Source: Deltaproteobacteria bacterium (GTDB taxonomy: Bacteria > Desulfobacterota > Desulfuromonadia > Desulfuromonadales > JAAYDE01). From it: a stretch of 60,560 nt of DNA. A program made the position numbers and the translations under genes. How positions within the stretch are numbered: the stretch's first letter is position 1; each line of letters starts with the position of its first letter. The stretch spans positions 1 to 60,560 of the forward strand of contig JAFGRU010000043.1 of assembly GCA_016934985.1 (NCBI GenBank). The letters run 5' to 3'. Shown here piece by piece: positions 18,831 to 27,401 of the stretch. The notes below the pieces were generated by a model. That model worked only from the letters and a program-made list of their open reading frames with translations, made no database searches and was not told the DNA's origin.

Positions 18831-20282
18831 ATGGCGCTTGAAATCAGGCAGCAACTGAAACTCAGCCAACAGCTGGTCATGACCCCCCAACTGCAGCAGG
18901 CCATTAAACTGCTGCAGCTTTCCCGGGCCGAACTCGTGGAAATGGTTCGCGAGGAACTGGAAAAGAACCCGGTGTTGGAGGAAGGCAACGAGGGGGGAGA
19001 CGAAAAGGATGCCGGCAAAGAAACTGAGGAAGTTGCCGAGGAAGTTCCGACCAAGGAAGAGTTTTTAGACCCCGCTGATGGTAGAGACCGGCTTAAGGAA
19101 ATTGACTGGCAGACCTATTTCGAGGATTATACCCAGGAGACCTATGCCGCCGGCGAGAGTGCCGAAGACGATGAAGAGCGACCTTTTTACGAAAACGTAC
19201 TGACCAAGAAAACATCCCTTTCCGACCACCTCAAGTGGCAGGTCAATCTTTCTCCGATTGATGATTTTGGAAAACGGATTGCCTCTGAAATTATCGGCAA
19301 CCTGGATGACAACGGTTATTTGAAGACAACCGTGGAAGAAGTTGCGGACGTGACGGGCGCTTCCATCGAAGAGGTGGAAAAGGTTTTGTTTTTTGTTCAG
19401 GATCTCGACCCCACCGGGGTAGGCAGTCGGGACCTCCGGGAGTGTCTTCTTAAACAGGTAGAACAACTGGAGATGCAAGGTTCGCTGGCCGAAAAAATTC
19501 TTCGGGATCACATGGACGGGCTGGAGAGCCGCAAGTACGGGCAGATTGCCAAAGCTTTGGAGGTCAGTCTGGATGATGTTCTCGAAAGCGCCAAAATCAT
19601 CTCCAACCTTGAACCCCGCCCTGGGCGTCCATTTGTTCAGGACGATATTCATTACATCACTCCCGATATTTTCGTCTATAAAGTAGGGGAAGATTATGTC
19701 GTGGTTCTCAACGATGACGGTCTTCCCAATCTGCGCATAAGTTCTTTTTACCGGAGTGCTCTTGCCGGCGGCGAGAAAGTCGATGAAAAGACTGGTGAAT
19801 ATGTCCAGGACAAGATGCGCAGTGCCCTCTGGCTCATCAAAAGTATCCATCAGCGTCAGCGTACCATCTACAAGGTCACCAAAAGTATTGTCAAGTTCCA
19901 GCGCGCTTTTTTCGATCAGGGGATTGAGTATCTCAAACCTCTTGTGTTGCGGGATGTGGCCGAAGATATTCAGATGCATGAGTCGACTATCAGCCGTGTT
20001 ACCACCAATAAATATGTCCATACCCCTCAAGGGCTCTTTGAGTTGAAATATTTCTTCAATAGCGGTATAAACACCACCGGAGGCGAGTCCATTGCCTCGG
20101 AAAGCGTCAAAAACAAGATTGAGGAAATTATTGCCGCTGAGGATTCGTGTAAGCCTTATTCGGACCAGAAGATCGTCGAAATTCTGAAAAAGAACGGGAT
20201 TGAAATTGCCCGCCGGACGGTCACCAAGTATCGTGAGATGTTGGGGATCGGTTCCTCTACTGAAAGAAAACGTTATTTCTGA
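18831..20282 (+). CDS. rpoN: RNA polymerase sigma-54 factor
   Basis: RpoN directs RNA polymerase to -24/-12 promoters that need an AAA+ activator. The 483-residue protein has the glutamine/leucine-rich region I (LKLSQQLVMTPQLQQAIKLL), an acidic region II (about 50-80), the core-binding domain, and the helix-turn-helix near IQMHESTISRVTTNKYVHTP. The C-terminal RpoN box is present (ARRTVTKYREMLGIG). It ends with ERKRYF. Downstream genes hpf and ptsN form the usual nitrogen-PTS neighbourhood. Confidence 0.98.
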   Translation: MALEIRQQLKLSQQLVMTPQLQQAIKLLQLSRAELVEMVREELEKNPVLEEGNEGGDEKDAGKETEEVAEEVPTKEEFLDPADGRDRLKEIDWQTYFEDYTQETYAAGESAEDDEERPFYENVLTKKTSLSDHLKWQVNLSPIDDFGKRIASEIIGNLDDNGYLKTTVEEVADVTGASIEEVEKVLFFVQDLDPTGVGSRDLRECLLKQVEQLEMQGSLAEKILRDHMDGLESRKYGQIAKALEVSLDDVLESAKIISNLEPRPGRPFVQDDIHYITPDIFVYKVGEDYVVVLNDDGLPNLRISSFYRSALAGGEKVDEKTGEYVQDKMRSALWLIKSIHQRQRTIYKVTKSIVKFQRAFFDQGIEYLKPLVLRDVAEDIQMHESTISRVTTNKYVHTPQGLFELKYFFNSGINTTGGESIASESVKNKIEEIIAAEDSCKPYSDQKIVEILKKNGIEIARRTVTKYREMLGIGSSTERKRYF

Positions 20283-20425
20283 GTCGGGCAGGTTGTTTAG
20301 GTTTTGCACTTATTGGGAAATTGTGGTTAATTTTATATATATGGAGTGAAAGGCATCCCGGTGTCATTTTATTCGGCTAGCGCTTGGAAATGACATTTGA
20401 ACCCTAACTTGGGGAGGTGTGAGAT

Positions 20426-20974
20426 ATGCAGATTGCTGTGACGTTCAGACACATGGAAGCCAGTGATGCCATTAGAGCTTACATCGAAGAAAAACTCGCT
20501 CGGATAAAAAAATATATCGATGAGCCCATTGATGCCCAGGCTGTAGTCGGTGTATCCAAAAAAATTCGTCATAGCGTGGAAGTGACGTTGCAGGCCAAGG
20601 GAATTCTTATCAAAGGGTCGGAAGAGACCAACGATATGTATGCGGCCGTGGATGCCGTTGTGGACAAGATCGAGCGCCAGGTTAAACGCTACAAAGAGAA
20701 AATAAAAAGGCACAAGCCGGTGAGCGGCCGCGAGCGCCAGGTGCAGAAGACCATCCTGGCGGCTGAAAGCTTTGAAGAAGGTCAGGAAACACCGATAGTT
20801 ATCCGTCAGGCCAACTTCCCCATCAAACCGATGTCGGTGGAAGAAGCTGCCATGCAGATGGATCTTCTTGAAAAGATGTTTCTGGTTTTTACAGACGACC
20901 AGAGTGAAGAAATAAATGTCATTTATCGGCGCAGCGACGGAAACTTTGGCCTTATTGTGCCTCAGTCGAGCTGA
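20426..20974 (+). CDS. hpf: Long-form ribosome hibernation promoting factor
   Basis: HPF binds the 30S decoding region and drives 100S dimer formation in resting cells. At 182 residues it is the long form: an N-terminal S30EA domain (MQIAVTFRHMEASDAIRAYI) and, after a charged linker, the C-terminal dimerisation domain (VIRQANFPIKPMSVEEAAMQ, then VIYRRSDGNFGLIVP). GGGGAGGTG precedes the ATG. It lies between rpoN and ptsN, where it has long been called a sigma-54 modulation protein. Confidence 0.96.
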   Translation: MQIAVTFRHMEASDAIRAYIEEKLARIKKYIDEPIDAQAVVGVSKKIRHSVEVTLQAKGILIKGSEETNDMYAAVDAVVDKIERQVKRYKEKIKRHKPVSGRERQVQKTILAAESFEEGQETPIVIRQANFPIKPMSVEEAAMQMDLLEKMFLVFTDDQSEEINVIYRRSDGNFGLIVPQSS

Positions 20975-21017
20975 TTTCCGTATTGAAATGTTATTAAAAG
21001 GGGACCATTAGTCAGAC

Positions 21018-21479
21018 ATGCGAATATCGGATATTCTTCAGGTGGATGCAATTGAAGCCGACCTTAAAGCCAAGGGCAAACAGGACGTTCTTACTGAACT
21101 CGTAGATACCCTCATGAGGGTCGAGACCGGGCTTGACCGGGATGAAGTGGTTAAGGTCCTTCTTGAGAGGGAAAAGCTTGGAAGTACAGGAATCGGCGAC
21201 GGTATTGCCATCCCTCATGGAAAGCTCAAGGGGCTGCAGGAGTTGATTATATCTTTCGGGCGCAGCCAGAACGGGGTGGAATTTGACTCCATGGATGGAA
21301 AGCCTGTTAATCTCTTTTTTCTTTTAATTGCGCCTGAAGAGTCCATCGGCATTCATTTAAAGACTTTGGCCCGCATATCCAAGCTGTTGAAAAACTCCAT
21401 GGTTAGACAGAAACTCTGTGAAGCTTCCACGGCCGAGGATGTTTTTTCTATCATTTCTGAAGAAGAAGGGAAGCTCTAA
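21018..21479 (+). CDS. ptsN: PTS IIA-Ntr regulatory protein
   Basis: PtsN is the output component of the nitrogen PTS; its phosphorylation state regulates other proteins rather than sugar import. The 153-residue protein has the IIA-fructose/Ntr fold with active His67 in GDGIAIPHGKLKGL, and LAPEESIGIH-like sequence (LIAPEESIGIHLKTLARISK). A terminator follows about 80 bases later, closing the kdsB-to-ptsN run. HPr and Enzyme I, its phosphate donors, are encoded downstream at 25294-27319. Confidence 0.95.
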   Translation: MRISDILQVDAIEADLKAKGKQDVLTELVDTLMRVETGLDRDEVVKVLLEREKLGSTGIGDGIAIPHGKLKGLQELIISFGRSQNGVEFDSMDGKPVNLFFLLIAPEESIGIHLKTLARISKLLKNSMVRQKLCEASTAEDVFSIISEEEGKL

Positions 21480-21561
21480 TAGAAAAGGGTTGAAAAACAA
21501 CAAAACACCGAATAGCATTTTCGGACTTTTCATGAGTTCGATGCTTTCTCTCATTGAAGGT

Positions 21562-21595
21562 AAGCCATCCGCCCTACAAGCGGATGGCTTTTTTT
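21562..21595 (+). terminator. Rho-independent terminator after ptsN
   Basis: Perfect 11-bp arms (21562-21572 and 21580-21590) with a 7-base loop are followed by a T run. The rest of the 489-base gap before rapZ holds a 7-bp hairpin at 21653-21679 (AGCGGAA/TTCCGCT) and a promoter at 21900-21928; nothing else is seen. Confidence 0.92.
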
Positions 21596-21899
21596 CTTTT
21601 TCCAATCCTCAGGATAGTGCTTTTTACGGTTTTTCCTGTGAAATTTTGGTTAAGCGGAAAGATGAATGTCTCTTCCGCTGGTAAATCTTGTGGTTTGGTC
21701 TGCCCTTTTTCATTAAAAACGAACAATTATTTGTCCCCTCGGGTTCCCGGTATTCAATTTAGAAGGTGTTTGAGCTGAAGCAGTCGAGCCCCATTGATCG
21801 GGTCATAGGGCCTTTTAAACGGGGAAGGCAAGCTCATTGTCTTTCCAAGTATTCTGTCACAAAAACATTTATTAAAGATTTTAGCGCGAAGGTATGATC

Positions 21900-21928
21900 T
21901 TGATGGAATGTGTTTTTCGGGTTATGCT
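21900..21928 (+). promoter_or_regulatory. Putative sigma-70 promoter of the rapZ-PTS operon
   Basis: TTGATG (21900-21905) and TATGCT (21923-21928) are spaced by 17 bases, about 40 bases before the rapZ start and downstream of the ptsN terminator. Confidence 0.55.
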
Positions 21929-21968
21929 CTAACATTGTAACTGGTGATGAGCAAGGGGACGCCCAAAT

Positions 21969-22850
21969 ATGAATTCTTCAACTCTGCATCTGATCATTAT
22001 TTCCGGAATGTCGGGGTCGGGTAAAAGCACCGCAGCCCGGGTGTTGGAAGATGCCGGTTTTTTTGTTGTGGACAATCTCCCGCTGGTGCTTTTGAAAGAT
22101 TTTCTGCATATCAATGAAGGAAAACAAGGAAACCATAGGTTCGCCGTAGTAGTTGATGTTCGCAATCGCGACTACCTTAAAGTTTTTCCCGAAGTTTTGA
22201 AGGACATTCGGGCTTCCGGCCACAGGGTTGACATCTTTTTCTTCGATGCCTCCGAGGAGGTTCTTGTTCGACGTTTTTCGGAAACCCGCCGAAGACATCC
22301 CCTGGTCAGTCCAACTGGTATTCCTGATGCCATCGAACAGGAGCGGGTCTTGTTGCAGGAGTTGCAAAGCATGGCCACTCGGGTTTTTGACTCTTCCGGT
22401 TTGACCGTTCATGAATTGCGTAGAAAGATTCTCCACTGTCTTTCCGGTGACAAAGAATTGTACATTCCCATGTCCGTTCACCTCCAGTCTTTTGGGTATC
22501 GCTACGGTATCCCCGTGGAAACAGACATGGTTGTGGATGTCCGTTTCTTGACCAATCCCTATTTTGTGGAGGAGTTGAAACCTTTGAGCGGTCTTGATTC
22601 GGCGGTCAGGGAATTTGTCGCTGGACAGGATGCATACCGGGACTTTTCCGAACGTCTTTTGTCTCTCCTCGAGTTCCTTATCCCTCAATATCAAAAAGAG
22701 AATAAAAGCTATTTTACCATATCAATCGGTTGTACCGGCGGGCGCCACCGCAGTGTTTCCATTGCCGAAGATATTAACAACCGTCTGGCCGAACGCAACA
22801 TTATTACCCAGGTCATTCACCGCGACGTTTATCGGGGGCAGCGGCCATGA
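21969..22850 (+). CDS. rapZ: RapZ/YvcJ-family nucleotide-binding protein
   Basis: RapZ is an RNA-binding adapter that in E. coli controls the small RNA GlmZ; the wider YvcJ family hydrolyses nucleotides. The 293-residue protein has a P-loop at ISGMSGSGKSTAARVLEDAG (residues 11-30), the VDNLPLVLLKDFL motif, and the C-terminal RapZ domain ending with FTISIGCTGGRHRSVSIAED. It overlaps the PTS EIIA gene as ATGA. Whether the enterobacterial GlmZ role applies here is unknown. Confidence 0.95.
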   Translation: MNSSTLHLIIISGMSGSGKSTAARVLEDAGFFVVDNLPLVLLKDFLHINEGKQGNHRFAVVVDVRNRDYLKVFPEVLKDIRASGHRVDIFFFDASEEVLVRRFSETRRRHPLVSPTGIPDAIEQERVLLQELQSMATRVFDSSGLTVHELRRKILHCLSGDKELYIPMSVHLQSFGYRYGIPVETDMVVDVRFLTNPYFVEELKPLSGLDSAVREFVAGQDAYRDFSERLLSLLEFLIPQYQKENKSYFTISIGCTGGRHRSVSIAEDINNRLAERNIITQVIHRDVYRGQRP

Positions 22851-23248
22851 AAGGTTTGGTGGTCGTTACTCATACAATTCTTGCCGAGGCTCTTTTGCAG
22901 GCCGCCGAGATGATTCTTGGAAGTCTGAAGAACGCGGCCGCCGTCTGCCTGGAAAAGGAAGACAGCCTTGAAACCATGAATCGGAAATTAACCACAGCCA
23001 TTGAGACCGTCGGCCGGGATGGGGATGGCGTGGTGGTTATGACCGATATGTTTGGTGGAACGCCCAGCAATATCAGCCTGGTTTTCCTGGCGGAGGGACA
23101 GGTTGAAATTCTAACGGGCGTCAATTTGCCGATGATTCTGAGTTTTTTTAATGCCAAACCGGATATGGCTCTCACAGATCTGGCTACCTCGCTCAGCAAG
23201 GCCGCGAAAGAAGGAATCGTTCTGCCAAGTGCACTGCTTGCCGAATAA
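22847..23248 (+). CDS. Mannose-family PTS EIIA component
   Basis: A 133-residue EIIA of the mannose/fructose/sorbose class. Active-site His9 lies in GLVVVTHTILAEALL, and the conserved MTDMFGGTPSNISLVFL motif is present. It would receive phosphate from HPr and pass it to EIIB. Its start overlaps the rapZ stop as ATGA. A 95-base gap separates it from EIIB. The sugar is not predictable, and in deltaproteobacteria such systems may be regulatory as well as transport devices. Confidence 0.94.
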   Translation: MKGLVVVTHTILAEALLQAAEMILGSLKNAAAVCLEKEDSLETMNRKLTTAIETVGRDGDGVVVMTDMFGGTPSNISLVFLAEGQVEILTGVNLPMILSFFNAKPDMALTDLATSLSKAAKEGIVLPSALLAE

Positions 23249-23343
23249 ATAACCCGGCTGTTGGAGGCCTTTTGGGCTTGGAAATTAGTTTTAAGGATTT
23301 TCCTGCCAGAGGCTTCAGGACGCATTTTCGGAGTTGTTGTAAG

Positions 23344-23832
23344 ATGGGAATTGTTCTGACACGTATTGACGATCGGCTGATTCATGGGCAGATACTGGAA
23401 ACCTGGGTGCCGTTCTTAAATGTGGATTGTATCGTGGTGGCCAACGATCAGATTGCCGGGAACCTCATGCGGCGAAAACTCATTCACGCTTCGGTACCTA
23501 AAAATATTGAGGTTCTTTTCGGCAGTATTAATGAGTTATATAAAATCATCTGTGCTGATGAAATGAGGGGCCGGCGTATTCTGCTTCTTTTCAGCAGTTC
23601 TCTGGATGCTCTTAAAGCTTTCGAGCTGGGCGTCAGTTTCTCCGAAATAAACCTGGGCAATCTTCATGGAGGTCCGGGCGGTGCCCGAGTCACCTGCTCG
23701 GTATTTCTTCAACAGGAAGATATCGAAAACCTGACCTGCCTGGAAAACTCAGGAGTGAAAATTTCGACTCAGTGTGTTCCTACGGACCGCCTGAAAAGGT
23801 GGAGCGAATTACTTGGCCGCCAAGCGAAATAG
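23344..23832 (+). CDS. Mannose-family PTS EIIB component
   Basis: A 162-residue EIIB of the mannose class. The phospho-accepting His14 is in VLTRIDDRLIHGQILETWV, followed by VDCIVVANDQIAGN, both diagnostic. The frame is open from 23272, but the family sequence begins at the ATG at 23344, so I use that. EIIC follows two bases after its stop. Together with the flanking genes it makes a complete four-component EII set. Confidence 0.93.
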   Translation: MGIVLTRIDDRLIHGQILETWVPFLNVDCIVVANDQIAGNLMRRKLIHASVPKNIEVLFGSINELYKIICADEMRGRRILLLFSSSLDALKAFELGVSFSEINLGNLHGGPGGARVTCSVFLQQEDIENLTCLENSGVKISTQCVPTDRLKRWSELLGRQAK

Positions 23833-23834
23833 AA

Positions 23835-24536
23835 ATGATAATTTCTCACATCTGCACAGCTTCAATTGTGTCCATTGTTGCCGGGCTTGACCGAACCGCG
23901 GCCTTTCAACTGATGATTTCGCGGCCGATTGTAGTCGCGCCGCTGACGGGTTGGCTTCTTGACACTCCCCTGGTTGGATTGGAAGTCGGTTTGCTGGTGG
24001 AATTGCTGTGGCTTTGTTTTTTGCCTGTGGGCGCCTCTATACCGCCTGATGATACCCAGGTTTCCATTGCAGCAACACTGCTGGCGGGGACAGGAGATTA
24101 TTACATCGAGGCGGGCTCTCTTTCCCTTGTGCTGGTGGCGGTTTTATCTTGTTGTGCACTGGGAAAAATCGGCCAGGTTTTTGATGGCTGGGCGCGAAGG
24201 TTCAACGGTCAATTTATTATTGCTACCCAGCGAGCAGTGGCCGAAGGGCATTTGAATCATATCGGCAGAAACCATTTGAAGGGGTTGCTGGTTTTTGGCT
24301 TTGCATCCTGGGCTTCCTTTGTGGTTATCGGTTTTTGCGGAGCGCTTTTTCTTTATCTGTTTTTTGTCGTGCTCAAGATGGGGCCGCCACTGGAACCTGT
24401 AGCTGGTTTTTTGCGTATTCTTTTTCCCCTGGTTGGGGCGGCCGCAATTTTGGCAAATCTGAAAGTCCGCCGCTCGGTAACCCTGTATTTGGCCTCGTTC
24501 GTTTCAACCCTTATGCTATTTTGGTTTTTTAAATGA
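23835..24536 (+). CDS. Mannose-family PTS EIIC component
   Basis: A 233-residue integral membrane EIIC with several hydrophobic helices. Family-like sequence includes GLDRTAAFQLMISRPIVVAP, LEVGLLVELLWLCFLPVGAS and PPDDTQVSIAATLLAG. It forms the sugar channel with EIID. The ATG at 23835 is two bases after the EIIB stop; the open frame extends upstream into EIIB but that part is not EIIC-like. The end overlaps EIID as ATGA. Confidence 0.9.
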   Translation: MIISHICTASIVSIVAGLDRTAAFQLMISRPIVVAPLTGWLLDTPLVGLEVGLLVELLWLCFLPVGASIPPDDTQVSIAATLLAGTGDYYIEAGSLSLVLVAVLSCCALGKIGQVFDGWARRFNGQFIIATQRAVAEGHLNHIGRNHLKGLLVFGFASWASFVVIGFCGALFLYLFFVVLKMGPPLEPVAGFLRILFPLVGAAAILANLKVRRSVTLYLASFVSTLMLFWFFK

Positions 24537-25288
24537 CAGTTGTTCTATTGCCGAAAAAGATCTTTATTCAAACCTTTTTCAGGTCTTTTCTTCTTCAGGC
24601 AAGTTGGAGTTTTCAAGGGCTCCAGAGTCTTGGTTTTTTATTTGTACTTTTTCCGGCCCTTGAATTTTTTTACGAGGGGGAGGAACTGAAGTGCGTCTGT
24701 GCCCGCTATCTGGAAAAATTCAATACGCATCCTTACATGGCAAGCCCTATAATGGGCATGTGTCTGGCGCTTGAAGAAAAGCAGGGCAAGGAGGCTGGCA
24801 TCAGTTCGCAAGACTTGAAGGAGATGACCATGTTTCCTTATGCCGCTATGGGAGATTCTCTGTTTTGGGGAGGACTTAAACCCCTGGCGGCTGTCCTTTC
24901 TCTTTTTCTGGCGGTTAAAGGGTCGCTTTGGGCGCCTCTTGTTTTCCTGGTCCTTTTCAATGTGCCTCATCTGGGCTGCCGCCTGGGTTGGCTTTGGCAG
25001 GGCTATAGACAGGGCCTCGATATGATTCAAATTGTTCAGAAATGGCAGCTTCCCGATCTTGCCATGCGCTTGAAAGAAGCCACCATCGTTTTACTCGGAA
25101 GCCTTAGTGCGTTTCTGGTTTTCCACTATCTGGAAATGGAAAAAATCAACCCTGGTCTTGGGGTTGTTTTTATCCCCCTCTTATGTGTTGGTGTTCTGTT
25201 GTTTAAAAAAGGGATTTCTTCCCTGACCTGTGTTTTGTTATCCGCGGGTTTTGTTTTTCTTCTGTCCCTCATCTGGAACTGGATTTAG
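24533..25288 (+). CDS. Mannose-family PTS EIID component
   Basis: EIID, unique to the mannose PTS class, is recognised by the N-terminal RSFLLQASWSFQGLQSLGFL, then YLEKFNTHPYMASPIMGMCL, and the conserved MTMFPYAAMGDSLFWGGLKP. Its 251-residue length is slightly short of typical EIID. C-terminal membrane segments follow (about 170-250). HPr starts five bases after its stop. Confidence 0.93.
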   Translation: MTVVLLPKKIFIQTFFRSFLLQASWSFQGLQSLGFLFVLFPALEFFYEGEELKCVCARYLEKFNTHPYMASPIMGMCLALEEKQGKEAGISSQDLKEMTMFPYAAMGDSLFWGGLKPLAAVLSLFLAVKGSLWAPLVFLVLFNVPHLGCRLGWLWQGYRQGLDMIQIVQKWQLPDLAMRLKEATIVLLGSLSAFLVFHYLEMEKINPGLGVVFIPLLCVGVLLFKKGISSLTCVLLSAGFVFLLSLIWNWI

Positions 25289-25293
25289 GAAAT

Positions 25294-25560
25294 ATGGAAA
25301 AAGAAGATTTCGTTATCAAAAACCGGCTGGGTTTGCACGCTCGAGCTGCAGCGGTTCTGGTTAAAGAAGCCAGCCGGTTTACATCGGATATCACCGTTGA
25401 AAAAAATGGCACCAAGGTCGATGGAAAGAGTATCATGGGGGTACTGATGCTGGCCGCCCCCCGCGGTTCCACTATCTCGGTGAAAATCTGCGGCGTGGAT
25501 GAAAAAGAAGCTTTCTCAGCTTTGAAAGAGTTGATCAATGACGGGTTCGGCGAAGACTGA
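25294..25560 (+). CDS. ptsH: HPr phosphocarrier protein
   Basis: An 88-residue HPr that carries phosphate from Enzyme I to EIIA proteins. The catalytic His15 is in IKNRLGLHARAAAVLVK, and the regulatory serine site Ser46 is in DGKSIMGVLMLAA, as in HPr proteins phosphorylated by HPr kinase. No hprK gene is seen in this window, although it is often close in related genomes (from memory). It overlaps ptsI by 23 bases. Confidence 0.96.
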   Translation: MEKEDFVIKNRLGLHARAAAVLVKEASRFTSDITVEKNGTKVDGKSIMGVLMLAAPRGSTISVKICGVDEKEAFSALKELINDGFGED

Positions 25561-27319
25561 TATCGAAGAGAATAGGGTTCTGACCGGCCTGGGTGTGTCG
25601 CCTGGGATAGCTATTGGTGAGCTTTTCCTCCTCAACCGCGCCCGCCAGCCCGGTGTAACCCATGCGATCACGGCCGATGAGGTGGATAGGGAAGTTGAGC
25701 TTTTTCAGGAGGCGGTCAGACTTTCCGTTGAGCAGTTGCGGGAGGCCAAGGATAAGATCATCGATAAACGGATGCACGAACATCTCTTTATTATCGATGC
25801 CCACCTTCTGATTCTTGCAGATCAGATGTTCACCGGCGATACCGAAGCCCTGATCCGCAACGATCTTATCAGCGCGGAAAGTGCCCTCCATCAGACCCTG
25901 GAAAAGTTTCAGGCTGTTTTTGACAGTATTGACGACGAATATCTGCGCGACCGCAAGGCTGACCTCAACTCGGTCGGCGACCGTCTCCTGCGGAACCTGC
26001 GAGGGGAGAACGTTCCCTGTGTCAGGGGTATCGAAAAGAAAACCATACTCGGGGCTCACGAACTTTCGCCTGCAATCACCATGCAGATCGATCGCGAAAA
26101 GGTCGTCGGACTAGTTTCCGATCTTGGCGGCCGTTCCTCGCATACAGCGATTTTGGCCAGGTCCTTTGGTATACCAGCCGTTTTCGGTTTGGAAAACTTT
26201 TCCTCATTTTCGAGTAACGGTGTTCCGGTTATTGTTGACGGTACCGATGGCGTGGTTGTTGTCAACCCTTCCAACAAGGTTTTCAAGGAATATCTGGAAA
26301 AGAAACAGGCTCTGGAATATGCTGAGCACCAACTCCTTGAATCGGCCGGCCTGGCGGCTGAAACCCTTGACGGTCAGCGCATCTCTCTTTGCTGTAACCT
26401 TGAATTTCCTGAGGAAACAGAACATGCCCTGGAACTTGGTGCCGAAGGTGTCGGCCTTTACCGGACCGAGATACTTTTCCTCAACCGGCCGGATATTCCC
26501 ACAGAAGACGAGCAGGCTGAAGCTCTCGGGGCGGTCGTGGCCAGAATGGCCCCGCACCCTGTGACCATCCGGACCCTGGACGTCGGGGGGGAAAAGATTG
26601 TTCCGGAGATCAGTCCTCACGAAGAAGCCAACCCGGCCATGGGTCTGCGCGCCGTGCGCTTTTCCCTTCAGGAAGTCGGACTTTTCAAGACCCAGTTACG
26701 GGCCATTTTGAGAGCTTCCCAGCACGGTCATGCCAGGGTCATGTTCCCCATGATTTCAAGTCTTTCGGAAGTCCGGGCCTGCAAAGCCTGCCTGGAAGAG
26801 GTCAAGACCGAACTGCGAAGGGAAAAGATCCTTTTTGATGAGAAGCTTCCTGTCGGCATTATGGTAGAAACCCCCTCTGCTGCTGTACTCGCCGATATCC
26901 TTGCCCGTGAGGTTGACTTTTTTGCTGTTGGTACCAACGATCTTATCCAATATTGCCTGGCTGTCGATCGCGGCAATAAAAATGTCGCCTATCTCTATGA
27001 TCCCCTTCATCCTGCGGTTCTGCGCATGCTGCGCCTTGTTTCCGAGGCTGCGAACAAGGCCGGGATCGGTGCCTGTGTCTGTGGTGAGATGGCCCCTGAC
27101 CCTCTCTATGCCCTGATTCTTTTAGGCCTGGGTTTTGTTGAACTTTCTATGAACGCTCTCTTTATCCCTGCCGTGAAACGTATTTTGCGCGCGGTGCGGT
27201 ATCAGGATGCCGAAGAGTTTGTGAACGGGCTTTCAGATTTGGCCACCAAGGAGGAGATTACCGCTTATCTGAAAATCGAAGGGGACAAGCGCTTCCCGGG
27301 ACTTTTTGAGATTCCTTGA
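25538..27319 (+). CDS. ptsI: PTS Enzyme I, phosphoenolpyruvate-protein phosphotransferase
   Basis: Enzyme I autophosphorylates from PEP and phosphorylates HPr. The 593-residue protein has the HPr-binding N-domain, the active His202 in SDLGGRSSHTAILARSFGIP, and the PEP-binding domain (GVGLYRTEILFLNRPDIPTE, TLDVGGEK, and EVDFFAVGTNDLIQYCLAVD). It lacks an N-terminal GAF domain, so it is sugar-type EI rather than PtsP. The start lies inside ptsH, indicating coupled translation. It would serve both the mannose-type EII and PtsN. Confidence 0.97.
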   Translation: MTGSAKTDIEENRVLTGLGVSPGIAIGELFLLNRARQPGVTHAITADEVDREVELFQEAVRLSVEQLREAKDKIIDKRMHEHLFIIDAHLLILADQMFTGDTEALIRNDLISAESALHQTLEKFQAVFDSIDDEYLRDRKADLNSVGDRLLRNLRGENVPCVRGIEKKTILGAHELSPAITMQIDREKVVGLVSDLGGRSSHTAILARSFGIPAVFGLENFSSFSSNGVPVIVDGTDGVVVVNPSNKVFKEYLEKKQALEYAEHQLLESAGLAAETLDGQRISLCCNLEFPEETEHALELGAEGVGLYRTEILFLNRPDIPTEDEQAEALGAVVARMAPHPVTIRTLDVGGEKIVPEISPHEEANPAMGLRAVRFSLQEVGLFKTQLRAILRASQHGHARVMFPMISSLSEVRACKACLEEVKTELRREKILFDEKLPVGIMVETPSAAVLADILAREVDFFAVGTNDLIQYCLAVDRGNKNVAYLYDPLHPAVLRMLRLVSEAANKAGIGACVCGEMAPDPLYALILLGLGFVELSMNALFIPAVKRILRAVRYQDAEEFVNGLSDLATKEEITAYLKIEGDKRFPGLFEIP

Positions 27320-27401
27320 TGGCAATGCTTTATTAAAGGCGAAACTTACCAGAAAAATTTTTTAACCTTTTTTTCAATTCCAAATCTCAGGAGATGTTGA
27401 A

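Noticed and set aside
19065..20309. Long open frame on the minus strand opposite rpoN
   Set aside because: It is the shadow of a clear RpoN gene; its translation resembles no family.
21480..21968. hprK between ptsN and rapZ
   Set aside because: No open frame in this gap resembles HPr kinase.
27320..27401. SAM riboswitch before metK
   Set aside because: The gap is only 82 bases and shows no SAM-riboswitch features.
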